A stretch of 5,736 nucleotides of DNA from Actinomycetota bacterium. GTDB lineage: Bacteria; Actinomycetota; Thermoleophilia; Gaiellales; Gaiellaceae. The stretch covers positions 1 to 5,736 of the forward strand of contig VAYE01000151.1 in assembly GCA_005883235.1 (NCBI GenBank), in the 5' to 3' direction. The translations under genes were made by a program, and so were the position numbers. How positions within the stretch are numbered: position 1 is the first letter of the stretch; the number at the start of each line of letters is the position of its first letter. A model generated the notes under the pieces. The model ran no database searches. It saw only the letters and a list, made by a program, of their open reading frames with translations, and had not been told where the DNA came from. Positions 1 to 5,526 of the stretch are shown here, piece after piece.

Positions 1-218
1 GCGATCCGGACGTCGGACCGAACCTGTGGCGTGAGCTCGCGTCGCTCCGCGGCGAGACGGGCGCGCGCCCGCACGGCCCGTGGATCGAGCGAAGCGTCGA
101 GCGGCACCTCGGTCGGTCGAAGCGCGAGCTCGCGCGCCGGCTCGACCGGATGGCCGCAGCGGCGGCGGGCCGGGTCTTCGCTCTTCCGCGCCGACGCGTG
201 GTAGAAGAGAGGCCGTGA
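1..218 (+). CDS. C-terminal end of an unrecognised protein (5' partial)
   Basis: An open frame enters from the left edge (first full codon at 3) and stops at TGA 216-218, giving about 71 residues. Codons are strongly G/C in the third position, as in the definite genes downstream, and the stop overlaps the next gene's GTG in a GTGA junction, so I take it as real. The tail is charged, rich in Arg, Glu and Ala, with a helical look around GRSKRELARRLDRMAAAAAG and an end reading RRRVVEERP. There is no membrane segment or catalytic motif that I recognise, and I assign no function. Its position as the preceding gene in the same operon suggests a link to the amide/peptide genes that follow, but that is inference only. 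Confidence 0.7.
   Translation, partial: DPDVGPNLWRELASLRGETGARPHGPWIERSVERHLGRSKRELARRLDRMAAAAAGRVFALPRRRVVEERP
203..212 (+). promoter_or_regulatory. Ribosome-binding site deciding the GTG start at 215
   Basis: The purine stretch AGAAGAGAGG ends 2 nt before GTG 215, and its inner GAG (207-209) sits 5 nt before it. Together with the GTGA overlap with the upstream stop, it supports GTG 215 rather than the in-frame ATG at 80. Use of ATG 80 would add 45 Arg/Ala-rich residues that overlap the upstream gene and look like an out-of-frame shadow. Confidence 0.5.
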
Positions 219-1204
219 CGGCGAGCGGGCTTCGAGTCGTCCGGCTCGAGGGCGACCCGTCGAGCCGCGGTAGGCGCGCAGGCGAGCTTCTCGGCGATCT
301 CGTCGAGCGCTCGCTCGCGTTCTACCGGGGCACCTTCGCCGACCCCGAGCGGATCGCGGCGCCGTTCAGGCGAGCGGCGGAGCGGTCGCTGCCGGAGCTC
401 GTGACCTGGCTCGACGCCTTCGCAGACGGCGCGGAGGTCTCGCGCGCCGAGCTCTTCGCGGTCAACGCGTTCGAGGAGCTCGAGCAGCTCGCCCCCGTCG
501 AGCGCTGCTCGACCTTCACGGCCCTCGGCGAAGGGTTCACGCTGCTCGGCCACAACGAGATATGGCTCGCGGGCGACTCGGGCAACGCCGCGGTCGTGAT
601 CGAGCGCCCCCTCAACGGGCCGGCCGTCGCGTCGCCGACACTCGCGTGCTGCCTGCCCGCGGTCGGCATGAACGCCCACCGGACGGCGCGCGGGGTCGAC
701 TCGCTCACCGCGCGCGACGACCGCGTCGGGGTTCCGCGCGTCCTCGTCTCGCGTCACGTCCTCGACGCCAGTGGCCGCGACGACGCGTTCCGCCGCGCCT
801 CGCTCGAAGGCCGTGCCGGCGGCTACGCATATGTCTTCGCCGCGCCCGGCGAGGTGTTCACGATCGAGACGACCGCCAAGCGGGCGGCGGTGCTCAACGG
901 CGCTCGTGCACTAGTGCACACGAACCACTACCTCGCGCCCGAGCTGCGGGAGCTCGGCGAGGAACCCTCGACGAGCAGCGAGTCGCGTCTCACGCACCTG
1001 CAGGGCCTGCTCGATGCGCGACCACCGCGGACCCCGGAGGACGCGATGTCAGTCCTTCGCGACCACGCCTGCGAGTCGCATGCCGGCGAGTACGGGATCG
1101 TCTTCTCGATGGTCTGCGAGCTCGAGTCCGCCCGGATGTGGGTCGCGCCGGGCGACCCGGCCGCGACGCCGTACGAGGAGGTCGATCTCGACGGTGTGGT
1201 CTAG
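215..1204 (+). CDS. C45-family peptidase / acyltransferase-like Ntn-hydrolase (first copy)
   Basis: The product has 329 residues, the usual size for C45-family proteins (acyl-CoA:6-aminopenicillanate acyltransferase-like). These are N-terminal-nucleophile amidohydrolases, many of unknown substrate. Visible family landmarks are an N-terminal G-x-x-x-x-R-G-R-x-x-G stretch (about 13-23), the presumed nucleophile Cys98 in ERCSTF, LLGHNEIW (110-117), GVPR (172-175), the hallmark ALVHTNHYL (232-240) with Asn237 as likely oxyanion residue, and SSESR (254-258) with an Arg. There is no signal peptide, so it is probably cytoplasmic. The family prototype self-cleaves at a Gly-Cys bond, but here Arg97 precedes Cys98. 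GTG 215 was chosen for its GTGA overlap and purine-rich leader. The segment NAHRTARG (153-160) breaks an otherwise good match to the family pattern N-x-x-G-L and may reflect two compensating indels. It is paralogous to the gene at 1870. The family call is strong; the substrate is unknown. Confidence 0.88.
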   Translation: MTASGLRVVRLEGDPSSRGRRAGELLGDLVERSLAFYRGTFADPERIAAPFRRAAERSLPELVTWLDAFADGAEVSRAELFAVNAFEELEQLAPVERCSTFTALGEGFTLLGHNEIWLAGDSGNAAVVIERPLNGPAVASPTLACCLPAVGMNAHRTARGVDSLTARDDRVGVPRVLVSRHVLDASGRDDAFRRASLEGRAGGYAYVFAAPGEVFTIETTAKRAAVLNGARALVHTNHYLAPELRELGEEPSTSSESRLTHLQGLLDARPPRTPEDAMSVLRDHACESHAGEYGIVFSMVCELESARMWVAPGDPAATPYEEVDLDGVV

Positions 1205-1873
1205 CCCGCTGCTCTACGAGCGGCTCACCTGGCCGGAGGTGCGGCGCGTCGCCGAGGAGGAGCGCGTCGCCCTGATCCCGGTGGCGACGCTCGAGGACCA
1301 CGGCCCGCACCTGCCGATCGACACCGACCTGCGGATCACCGCCGAGATCTGTCGCCGCGCCGCCACCGTGGCCGACGACGAGACGGTCCTTCTGCCGGCG
1401 ATCCCGCACGGCTACTCGCCGCACCACATGGACTTCCCCGGCCCGATCACGATCGAGTGGGACACTTCACGCGGTACCTGCTCGACGTCGGACGCTCGCT
1501 GGCGCGACACGGCTTCGCGCGCATGCTCTTCGTCAACGGCCACGGGTCGAACCAGAACCTCGTCGAGACCGCGGCCCGGCTCGTGATGGTCGAGCGCCCG
1601 GAGACCCTTGCCGGCGCGTGCTTCTACCTCTCGAGCGCCGAGGCGGTCGGCTACCCCGCGACCGAGCACGCGTACATGGACTGGAGCGACGGCCCGCTCA
1701 AGCTCATGCCGTGGTGGTCGTCGTTCTCCGAGACCGGCGTCCAGGGCCGCGCCACGCTCGGCACTGCGGAAAAGGGGGAGCGGCTGCTCGAGGCCGCCGT
1801 CGCCGAGATCGCCGGGTACATCCGGGACCTGCACGGCCGGCCGCTGCCGCAGCGGCGGGAGCCCGTCGCGTGA
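1194..1873 (+). pseudogene. Creatininase-family amidohydrolase, split by a one-base deletion near 1465/1466
   Basis: The family contains metal-dependent amidohydrolases acting on creatinine and related cyclic or linear amides. The N-terminal half reads in the frame of GTG 1194. It has LLYERLTWPEV (6-16) and the metal-binding block LEDHGPHLPIDTD, with Glu34, His36 and Asp45 as expected ligands, then HHMDFPGPITIEWD (77-90). The C-terminal half is in the -1 frame from 1466: FTRYLLDVGRSLARHG, VNGHGSN with a further ligand His, TEHAYMDW and ATLGTAEKGERLLEA, stopping at TGA 1871. Restoring one base after 1465 joins them into about 226 residues, a normal family length. As read, the first frame stops at 1584-1586 after 130 residues. 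A GTG at 1457 could begin the second part, but I see no good ribosome-binding site for it. The start overlaps the preceding gene by 11 bp. GAGGAGG at 1175-1181 lies 12 nt upstream, a rather long spacing. It is either a recent pseudogene or an assembly error, since both halves keep coding quality. Confidence 0.85.
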
Positions 1874-2844
1874 TCCCGCTCGTCCGTGCACAAGGGTCCC
1901 ACCAAGAGGCCGGCGAAGCGATCGGCAAGGCGACGGCAGCCGCGATCCGCCGCCGCTCGATCGACCTTGCAACAGACTGTTGCAAGGGGCTCACGGCGCC
2001 CTATCGGGCGGTCGCGACGGAGCACCTACCCTGGGTCATCGAAGAGCTGGACTCCGGTGCTGCGGCGGCAGACGTCGACCCGCTCGCCGTCTTCGCCGCG
2101 TCGGTCGAAGAGTTAGCAACAGACTGTTGCAAGGGGGGAAAGGGGTGCACGGACCTCGTCGTCGACCTCGGGCGCCTACTCGTCGCGCACAACAACGACC
2201 TCGACGCCGACGACGAGGAGGACGTGGTCGCGATCGAGTGGCGCGTCGACGGCGAGCCGGCGATCTTCACGCTCGGAATCGGCCCGTGGATCAGCGTCGG
2301 TTGGAACGAGGCGGGCCTGTCCGTCACCGGGAACGAGCTCGACCCGAACGACGAGCGCGTGGGCATTCCGCGTCTGCTCCAGGTGCGCGACGTCCTCACG
2401 CGGACACGGCTCGAAGAAGCGATCGAGGCGGCGCTGCACCCGGCGCGTGCCTCCTCGTACAACTGGGTGCTCGCGAGCCCCGAGGGCGCCGTCAACGTGG
2501 AAGGCTCCGCCACGGCGGCCGAGGTCCGCGAGCTCGACGGCGCTTGTGCACTCGTGCACACGAACCACTACGAGGAGCCGCCGATGCAGCGCTATGCGCG
2601 CAAGCGAGACCACTCCGGCTCTCGCGCACGCTACGGCCGCGCGCACGAGCTCCTCGACGAGGGAACGCCGCCGCTCCAGATCCTGCGCGACCACGAGAAC
2701 GCGCCGAACTCGATCTGCAGGCACGGCGGCCCGGACGGCGTCAAGACCGTGTTCTGGTGCGTCGCCGACGTCGCCGCACGGCGCATCGAGTACGGCCGCG
2801 GCAATCCCTGCGCGTCCGAGGCGGAGGTGTACGAGTTCGCGTGA
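1870..2844 (+). CDS. C45-family peptidase / acyltransferase-like Ntn-hydrolase (second copy), with repeated ATDCCKG segment
   Basis: The product has 324 residues and the same fold family as the gene at 215, but is clearly diverged. Landmarks are the presumed nucleophile Cys93 in KGCTDLVV, LLVAHNNDLDADDEED (103-118), ISVGWNEAGLSVTGNEL (141-157), DERVGIPR (161-168), ASSYNWVLASPEG (194-206), the hallmark CALVHTNHY (226-234) with Asn232, and SGSRARYGRAHELL (249-262). Gly92-Cys93 keeps the Gly-Cys pair at which the family prototype self-cleaves, predicting a chain of about 92 residues and one of about 232. No signal peptide is seen, so it is probably cytoplasmic. GTG 1870 overlaps the creatininase stop (GTGA), with CGGGAG about 8 nt upstream. 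Oddities: residues 34-40 and 83-89 are identical (ATDCCKG), encoded by an identical 21-bp palindrome-bearing repeat. A TTA codon precedes the second copy and a purine-rich GGKG stretch follows it. The family call is strong; the substrate is unknown. Confidence 0.88.
   Translation: MIPLVRAQGSHQEAGEAIGKATAAAIRRRSIDLATDCCKGLTAPYRAVATEHLPWVIEELDSGAAAADVDPLAVFAASVEELATDCCKGGKGCTDLVVDLGRLLVAHNNDLDADDEEDVVAIEWRVDGEPAIFTLGIGPWISVGWNEAGLSVTGNELDPNDERVGIPRLLQVRDVLTRTRLEEAIEAALHPARASSYNWVLASPEGAVNVEGSATAAEVRELDGACALVHTNHYEEPPMQRYARKRDHSGSRARYGRAHELLDEGTPPLQILRDHENAPNSICRHGGPDGVKTVFWCVADVAARRIEYGRGNPCASEAEVYEFA
1965..1987. repeat. 23-bp near-perfect palindrome (first copy, 11-bp arms)
   Basis: The left arm CCTTGCAACAG (1965-1975) and right arm CTGTTGCAAGG (1977-1987) are exact reverse complements around a central A at 1976. 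As RNA it could fold into a 10-bp stem with a GAC triloop. It lies about 95 bp inside the second C45 gene and is read in frame as part of DLATDCCKG. Its core is poorer in GC than the surrounding gene. Confidence 0.85.
1969..1989 (+). repeat. 21-bp direct repeat, copy 1
   Basis: The core GCAACAGACTGTTGC (1969-1983) is followed by AAGGGG. It is identical over 21 bp to 2116-2136, in the same orientation and the same reading frame, and encodes ATDCCKG (residues 34-40). Similarity ends at the 21-bp borders: the base before is T here and A in copy 2, and the base after is C here and G in copy 2. Confidence 0.9.
2116..2136 (+). repeat. 21-bp direct repeat, copy 2
   Basis: It is an exact second copy of 1969-1989, 147 bp (49 codons) downstream, encoding ATDCCKG (residues 83-89). 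Here the palindrome arms are only 7 bp (GCAACAG and CTGTTGC), because the flanks differ. A TTA leucine codon (2113-2115) comes directly before it and the purine run GGAAAGGGG directly after, ending at the codon of the presumed catalytic Cys93. Confidence 0.9.
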
Positions 2845-3776
2845 GACCCCTTCCCGAGGGCGGCACGATCGGCGTCCCGGCGCCCGCGAGCCCGTACGAG
2901 AACCGCTCCGACGTCCTGCGCGGCGTCGAGTGGTGGGAGTCGAAGGGCTACCGCGTGAAACTCTCCGAGGCGGCGCTCGCGCGGGACGACTACGTCGCCG
3001 GCGCCGCGGAGCAGCGCGCCCGCGACCTCGAGGCGATGTTCTCCGACCCGGAGGTCGACGTCGTCCAGGCGCTTCAGGGCGGCTACGGGTCGGCGCAGAC
3101 GATACCGCACCTCGACTTCGACGTCATCGCACGGAACCCGAAGCCGTTCGTCGGCTACTCGGACATCACGGCGCTCCACACGGCGATCCGCCGCCGCGTC
3201 GGCCTCCCGACCTTCTACGGCGTCGGCCTGACCGGGACCGGCGACAAGGAGACGACACAGTTCACACGCGCGCGCCTGCTCGCGGTTCTGCGCGGCGAGG
3301 CGACGGGCGAGGTGCCGCGCGACCCGGACGACCCGTTCGTCCGCTCGATTCGCGGCGGCCGCGTCACGGCGCCGCTCGTCGGCGGCTGCCTCTGGCTGCT
3401 CCTGCAGACGATGGGCACGCCGTGGGAGCTCGACCTCGAGGGATCGATCTTCTTCTTCGAGGACGTCGACGCGCCGCCGTGGTACGTCGACGGGATGCTC
3501 ACCCAGCTCCGGCAGGCGGGGAAGCTCCAAGGGGTCGTCGGCGTAGTCGTGGGCGACATGGAGAAGTGCGACTGGCGGGAGGAGCGGCCGGAGTGGCCGC
3601 GGACGAAATCGATCGAGGACGTCCTCGAGGAGCAGCTAGAACCCCTGCACGTGCCCGTGATATACAAGCTCCCATTGGGCCACGGGAAGCACCTGGCGAC
3701 CCTGCCGCTCGGCGTCACCTGCACCCTCGACGCCGACGCGCGGACGCTGACCGTCGACGAGAGTCCCTTCGCGTGA
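2841..3776 (+). CDS. S66-family serine peptidase (LD-carboxypeptidase / MccF-like)
   Basis: The product has 311 residues, a normal length for the family. S66 enzymes use a Ser-Glu-His triad: LD-carboxypeptidases remove the terminal D-amino acid from murein tetrapeptides, and MccF-type members cleave the amide of microcin C-like peptide-nucleotides. The triad is visible as Ser107 in VGYSDITAL, Glu207 in FFFEDVDAPP and His281 in LPLGHGKH. QALQGGYGSAQTIPHLD (76-92) and LVGGCLWLLLQTMGTPWE (179-196) also fit. There is no signal peptide, so it is cytoplasmic, consistent with acting on imported or recycled peptides. GTG 2841 overlaps the previous stop in a GTGA junction; purines (GGAGG around 2823-2827) lie rather far upstream, so coupling may matter for its translation. 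I cannot separate LdcA-type from MccF-type function by eye. Its place beside a peptide importer favours peptide or amide cleavage over routine murein recycling, as inference. Confidence 0.9.
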   Translation: MRPLPEGGTIGVPAPASPYENRSDVLRGVEWWESKGYRVKLSEAALARDDYVAGAAEQRARDLEAMFSDPEVDVVQALQGGYGSAQTIPHLDFDVIARNPKPFVGYSDITALHTAIRRRVGLPTFYGVGLTGTGDKETTQFTRARLLAVLRGEATGEVPRDPDDPFVRSIRGGRVTAPLVGGCLWLLLQTMGTPWELDLEGSIFFFEDVDAPPWYVDGMLTQLRQAGKLQGVVGVVVGDMEKCDWREERPEWPRTKSIEDVLEEQLEPLHVPVIYKLPLGHGKHLATLPLGVTCTLDADARTLTVDESPFA

Positions 3777-5413
3777 AGCGCTCCGCGCTCGCGCTGCTCG
3801 TCCTCGCGCTGGCCGTCGCCGGCTGCGGGGGCAAGTCGAAGAGCGCGAGCAAGGGGAACGTCAAGGAAGGCGGCGTCCTGCGGCTCGGGACGAGCTCGCG
3901 GATCGACTCGCTGAACCCGTTCGTCGCGTTCAACCAGGACGCGTACACGACCTTCATGTACATCTACCCGTTCCTCGTCCAGTACGACCGGAGCCTCCAC
4001 TTCACGGCCGACTTCGCCACGAGCTGGCAGGTCTCGACGGACGGGAAGACGTGGACGTTCCACACGCGGCCCGGCGCCAAGTGGTCGGACGGGAAGCCGC
4101 TCACCGCCTCCGACGCGGCGTGGACGATCAACACGGACGTCGCGTTCCAAAAGGGCACCGCGGCGAACGCGGCGGGGCTCGTCGCCCACATCACGAAAGC
4201 GGCCGCGCCGAACGCGACCACGCTCGTCGTCCACTACGCCACCCCGGTCGGCAACGTCCTGGGCCAGTTCCAGCAGCTCGCGATCCTGCCCAAGCACGTC
4301 TGGGCCAAGTACGCGGCCAACAAGGGCAAGAACCTGAAGACCTTCCCGAACGGCGCCCCGATCGTCTCGGGCGGCGCGTTCATCCTGACCAAGTTCAAGA
4401 AGGACGAGATCGCGCTCTTCAAGCGGAACCCGAGCTTCTACGGGCCCAAGCCGCACATCGACGGCTTCGGGCTGCGGATGTTCTCCAACGACGACGCGCT
4501 GATCTCGGCGATGAAGGCGCACGAGATCGACGGGATCGAGTCCGTGCCGCCGACCGCGATCGCGACGCTGAAGAAGGCGGGCGTCGTCGTCACGCAGGTT
4601 CCGGGCGTGACCGAGAACGACTTCATCTTCAACTCGAACCCGAAGAAGACGTCCCACCGCGAGCTCCTAAACCCGACGCTCCGCGAGGCCTTCGCACACG
4701 CGATCGACCGGACGAAGATCGCACACGTGGCGTGGCTCGACACGGCCAAGCCTGCCGCCTCGATCATCCCGCCCTCGACCGGCGTGTGGCACGACCCCAA
4801 CGTCAAGCCCGAGTCCTTCGACATCGCGCTCGCGAACAAGCAGCTCGACAGCCTCGGCTACAAGAAGGGGCCGGACGGGATCCGGGTCGCGGGCGGGCAC
4901 AAGATGTCGTACGTCGTCATCACGCCGACCGATCTCACCGGCGTCGACCGGACGTTCCAGATCATCCAGGCGGACTTCAAGACGATCGGCGTCGACCTCA
5001 CGCAGAAGGCACTCGACTCGAGCGCGGCCTTCGACGCGATCACGGCGCCCTCGACGAAGTACCTGAACTTCGACCTCGCCATGTGGGACTGGGTCCCGCT
5101 CATCGATCCCGACTTCATGCTCTCCGTCGTCACCTGCGGCCAGTACGGCGGCTGGAGCGACAGCGGCTACTGCAACAAGGCCTACGACGCCCTGTACGCG
5201 AAGCAGGGGACGACCCTGAACCAGAAGGAGCGGCGGCTGATCGTCTACCAGATGCAGGAGAAGCTCGCCCGCGACAAGCCGTACATCTTCCTCAACTACG
5301 AGAGCTGGATCAGCGCCCACTCGAAGGGCTGGGACGGGTTCGTGAGCTCGCCGCAGGGGCCGTTCAACTCGCTCTCGAAGGAGAGCTTCACCTCGGTACA
5401 CCGCGTCGGCTGA
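3773..5413 (+). CDS. Peptide-type ABC transporter substrate-binding lipoprotein (SBP_bac_5 family)
   Basis: The product has 546 residues, typical for DppA/OppA-type solute-binding proteins. The N-terminus is a lipoprotein signal: basic VKR, hydrophobic ALALLVLALAVA, and lipobox AGC with lipidated Cys18, followed by a Gly/Lys/Ser linker. It should therefore be anchored outside the cytoplasmic membrane. Family features follow in order: GGVLRLGTSSRIDSLNPF (33-50), ATSWQVSTDGKTWTFHTRPG near 85-104, AKWSDGKPLTASDAAW, a central NPSFYGPKPHIDGF, and LREAFAHAIDRTKIA. The C-terminal lobe has DLAMWDWVPLIDPD, then CGQYGGWSDSGYCNKAYD with Cys455 and Cys467 that could form a disulfide. GTG 3773 overlaps the S66 stop (GTGA). 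The family covers peptides, nickel, opines and sugars; the neighbouring peptidases favour a peptide or amide ligand, but the ligand cannot be read from sequence. Confidence 0.94.
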   Translation: MKRSALALLVLALAVAGCGGKSKSASKGNVKEGGVLRLGTSSRIDSLNPFVAFNQDAYTTFMYIYPFLVQYDRSLHFTADFATSWQVSTDGKTWTFHTRPGAKWSDGKPLTASDAAWTINTDVAFQKGTAANAAGLVAHITKAAAPNATTLVVHYATPVGNVLGQFQQLAILPKHVWAKYAANKGKNLKTFPNGAPIVSGGAFILTKFKKDEIALFKRNPSFYGPKPHIDGFGLRMFSNDDALISAMKAHEIDGIESVPPTAIATLKKAGVVVTQVPGVTENDFIFNSNPKKTSHRELLNPTLREAFAHAIDRTKIAHVAWLDTAKPAASIIPPSTGVWHDPNVKPESFDIALANKQLDSLGYKKGPDGIRVAGGHKMSYVVITPTDLTGVDRTFQIIQADFKTIGVDLTQKALDSSAAFDAITAPSTKYLNFDLAMWDWVPLIDPDFMLSVVTCGQYGGWSDSGYCNKAYDALYAKQGTTLNQKERRLIVYQMQEKLARDKPYIFLNYESWISAHSKGWDGFVSSPQGPFNSLSKESFTSVHRVG

Positions 5414-5446
5414 TCGGCCGGAACGTGTCGACCGGTCGTTTCAGAC

Positions 5447-5473
5447 GGACGCGCGGGCCAAGCCCGCACGTCC
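5447..5473 (+). promoter_or_regulatory. RNA hairpin after the substrate-binding protein gene (possible mRNA stabiliser/attenuator)
   Basis: GGACG (5447-5451) pairs with CGTCC (5469-5473) and GCGGGC (5453-5458) pairs with GCCCGC (5462-5467), with one C-A mismatch and a CAA loop. An alternative outer pairing is TTCAG (5440-5444) with CTGAA (5473-5477). No T-run follows, so a classic intrinsic terminator is unlikely. Hairpins between binding-protein and permease genes are known in ABC operons to give more binding protein than permease; that role here is inference. Confidence 0.55.
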
Positions 5474-5490
5474 TGAAGTCGGCACCGCGA

Positions 5491-5506
5491 GCGGCGCCTT
5501 CGCCGC
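5491..5506 (+). promoter_or_regulatory. Second small GC hairpin
   Basis: GCGGCG (5491-5496) and CGCCGC (5501-5506) form a perfect 6-bp stem with a CCTT loop. In GC-rich DNA such a stem can arise by chance, but it lies directly after the larger hairpin and before the permease ribosome-binding site. Confidence 0.4.
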
Positions 5507-5508
5507 GT

Positions 5509-5525
5509 AGGCTGAGGTAGAGCCT
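5509..5525 (+). promoter_or_regulatory. Permease ribosome-binding site presented in a hairpin loop
   Basis: GAGGT (5514-5518) lies 8 nt before the TTG start at 5527 and is the only good Shine-Dalgarno sequence near it. It falls in a 7-nt loop closed by AGGCT (5509-5513) and AGCCT (5521-5525). The site supports TTG 5527 as the start. The hairpin may be chance, since the stem is only 5 bp. Confidence 0.5.
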
Positions 5526-5526
5526 C

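Larger units (their letters stand above)
5414..5526 (+). other. Intergenic gap between substrate-binding protein and permease
   Basis: This is the only real non-coding gap in the window (113 bp). It holds a small palindrome CGACCGGTCG (5429-5438), a strong imperfect hairpin (5447-5473), a second GC hairpin (5491-5506), and a ribosome-binding site in the loop of a short stem just before the permease start. I see no convincing promoter and no poly-T tract, so the permease is probably still in the same transcript. Confidence 0.6.

Noticed and set aside
80..214. N-terminal extension of the first C45 gene to the ATG at 80
   Set aside because: It overlaps the upstream gene in another frame, is Arg/Ala-rich with no family match, and GTG 215 has the GTGA junction and a purine-rich leader.
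906..919. Perfect 14-bp palindrome GTGCACTAGTGCAC in the first C45 gene, with a near match GTGCACTCGTGCAC in the second
   Set aside because: It encodes the conserved ALVHTNHY hallmark in both paralogs, so shared coding constraint explains it.
1457..1475. Programmed -1 ribosomal frameshift in the creatininase-family gene
   Set aside because: No slippery heptamer, poly-purine slip site or clear downstream structure is present at GACACTTCAC, and the family is not known for recoding.
1969..2136. CRISPR array
   Set aside because: There are only two repeats, separated by 126 bp of conserved C45 coding sequence, with no further units.
2447..3772. Upstream extension of the binding-protein reading frame
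   Set aside because: It is low-complexity Arg/Pro/Ala sequence overlapping two real genes. The lipoprotein signal peptide begins at GTG 3773.
3215..4657. Long open frame on the - strand (480 codons)
   Set aside because: It is antisense to the S66 and binding-protein genes. Its Arg/Val/Asp-rich composition is typical of a shadow frame in GC-rich DNA.
5429..5438. Palindrome CGACCGGTCG as an operator
   Set aside because: Short GC palindromes are common in such DNA, there is no second copy, and no promoter lies nearby.
5447..5506. Intrinsic transcription terminator after the binding-protein gene
   Set aside because: The stems are stable but no T-run follows either one, and the permease begins shortly after without a visible promoter.
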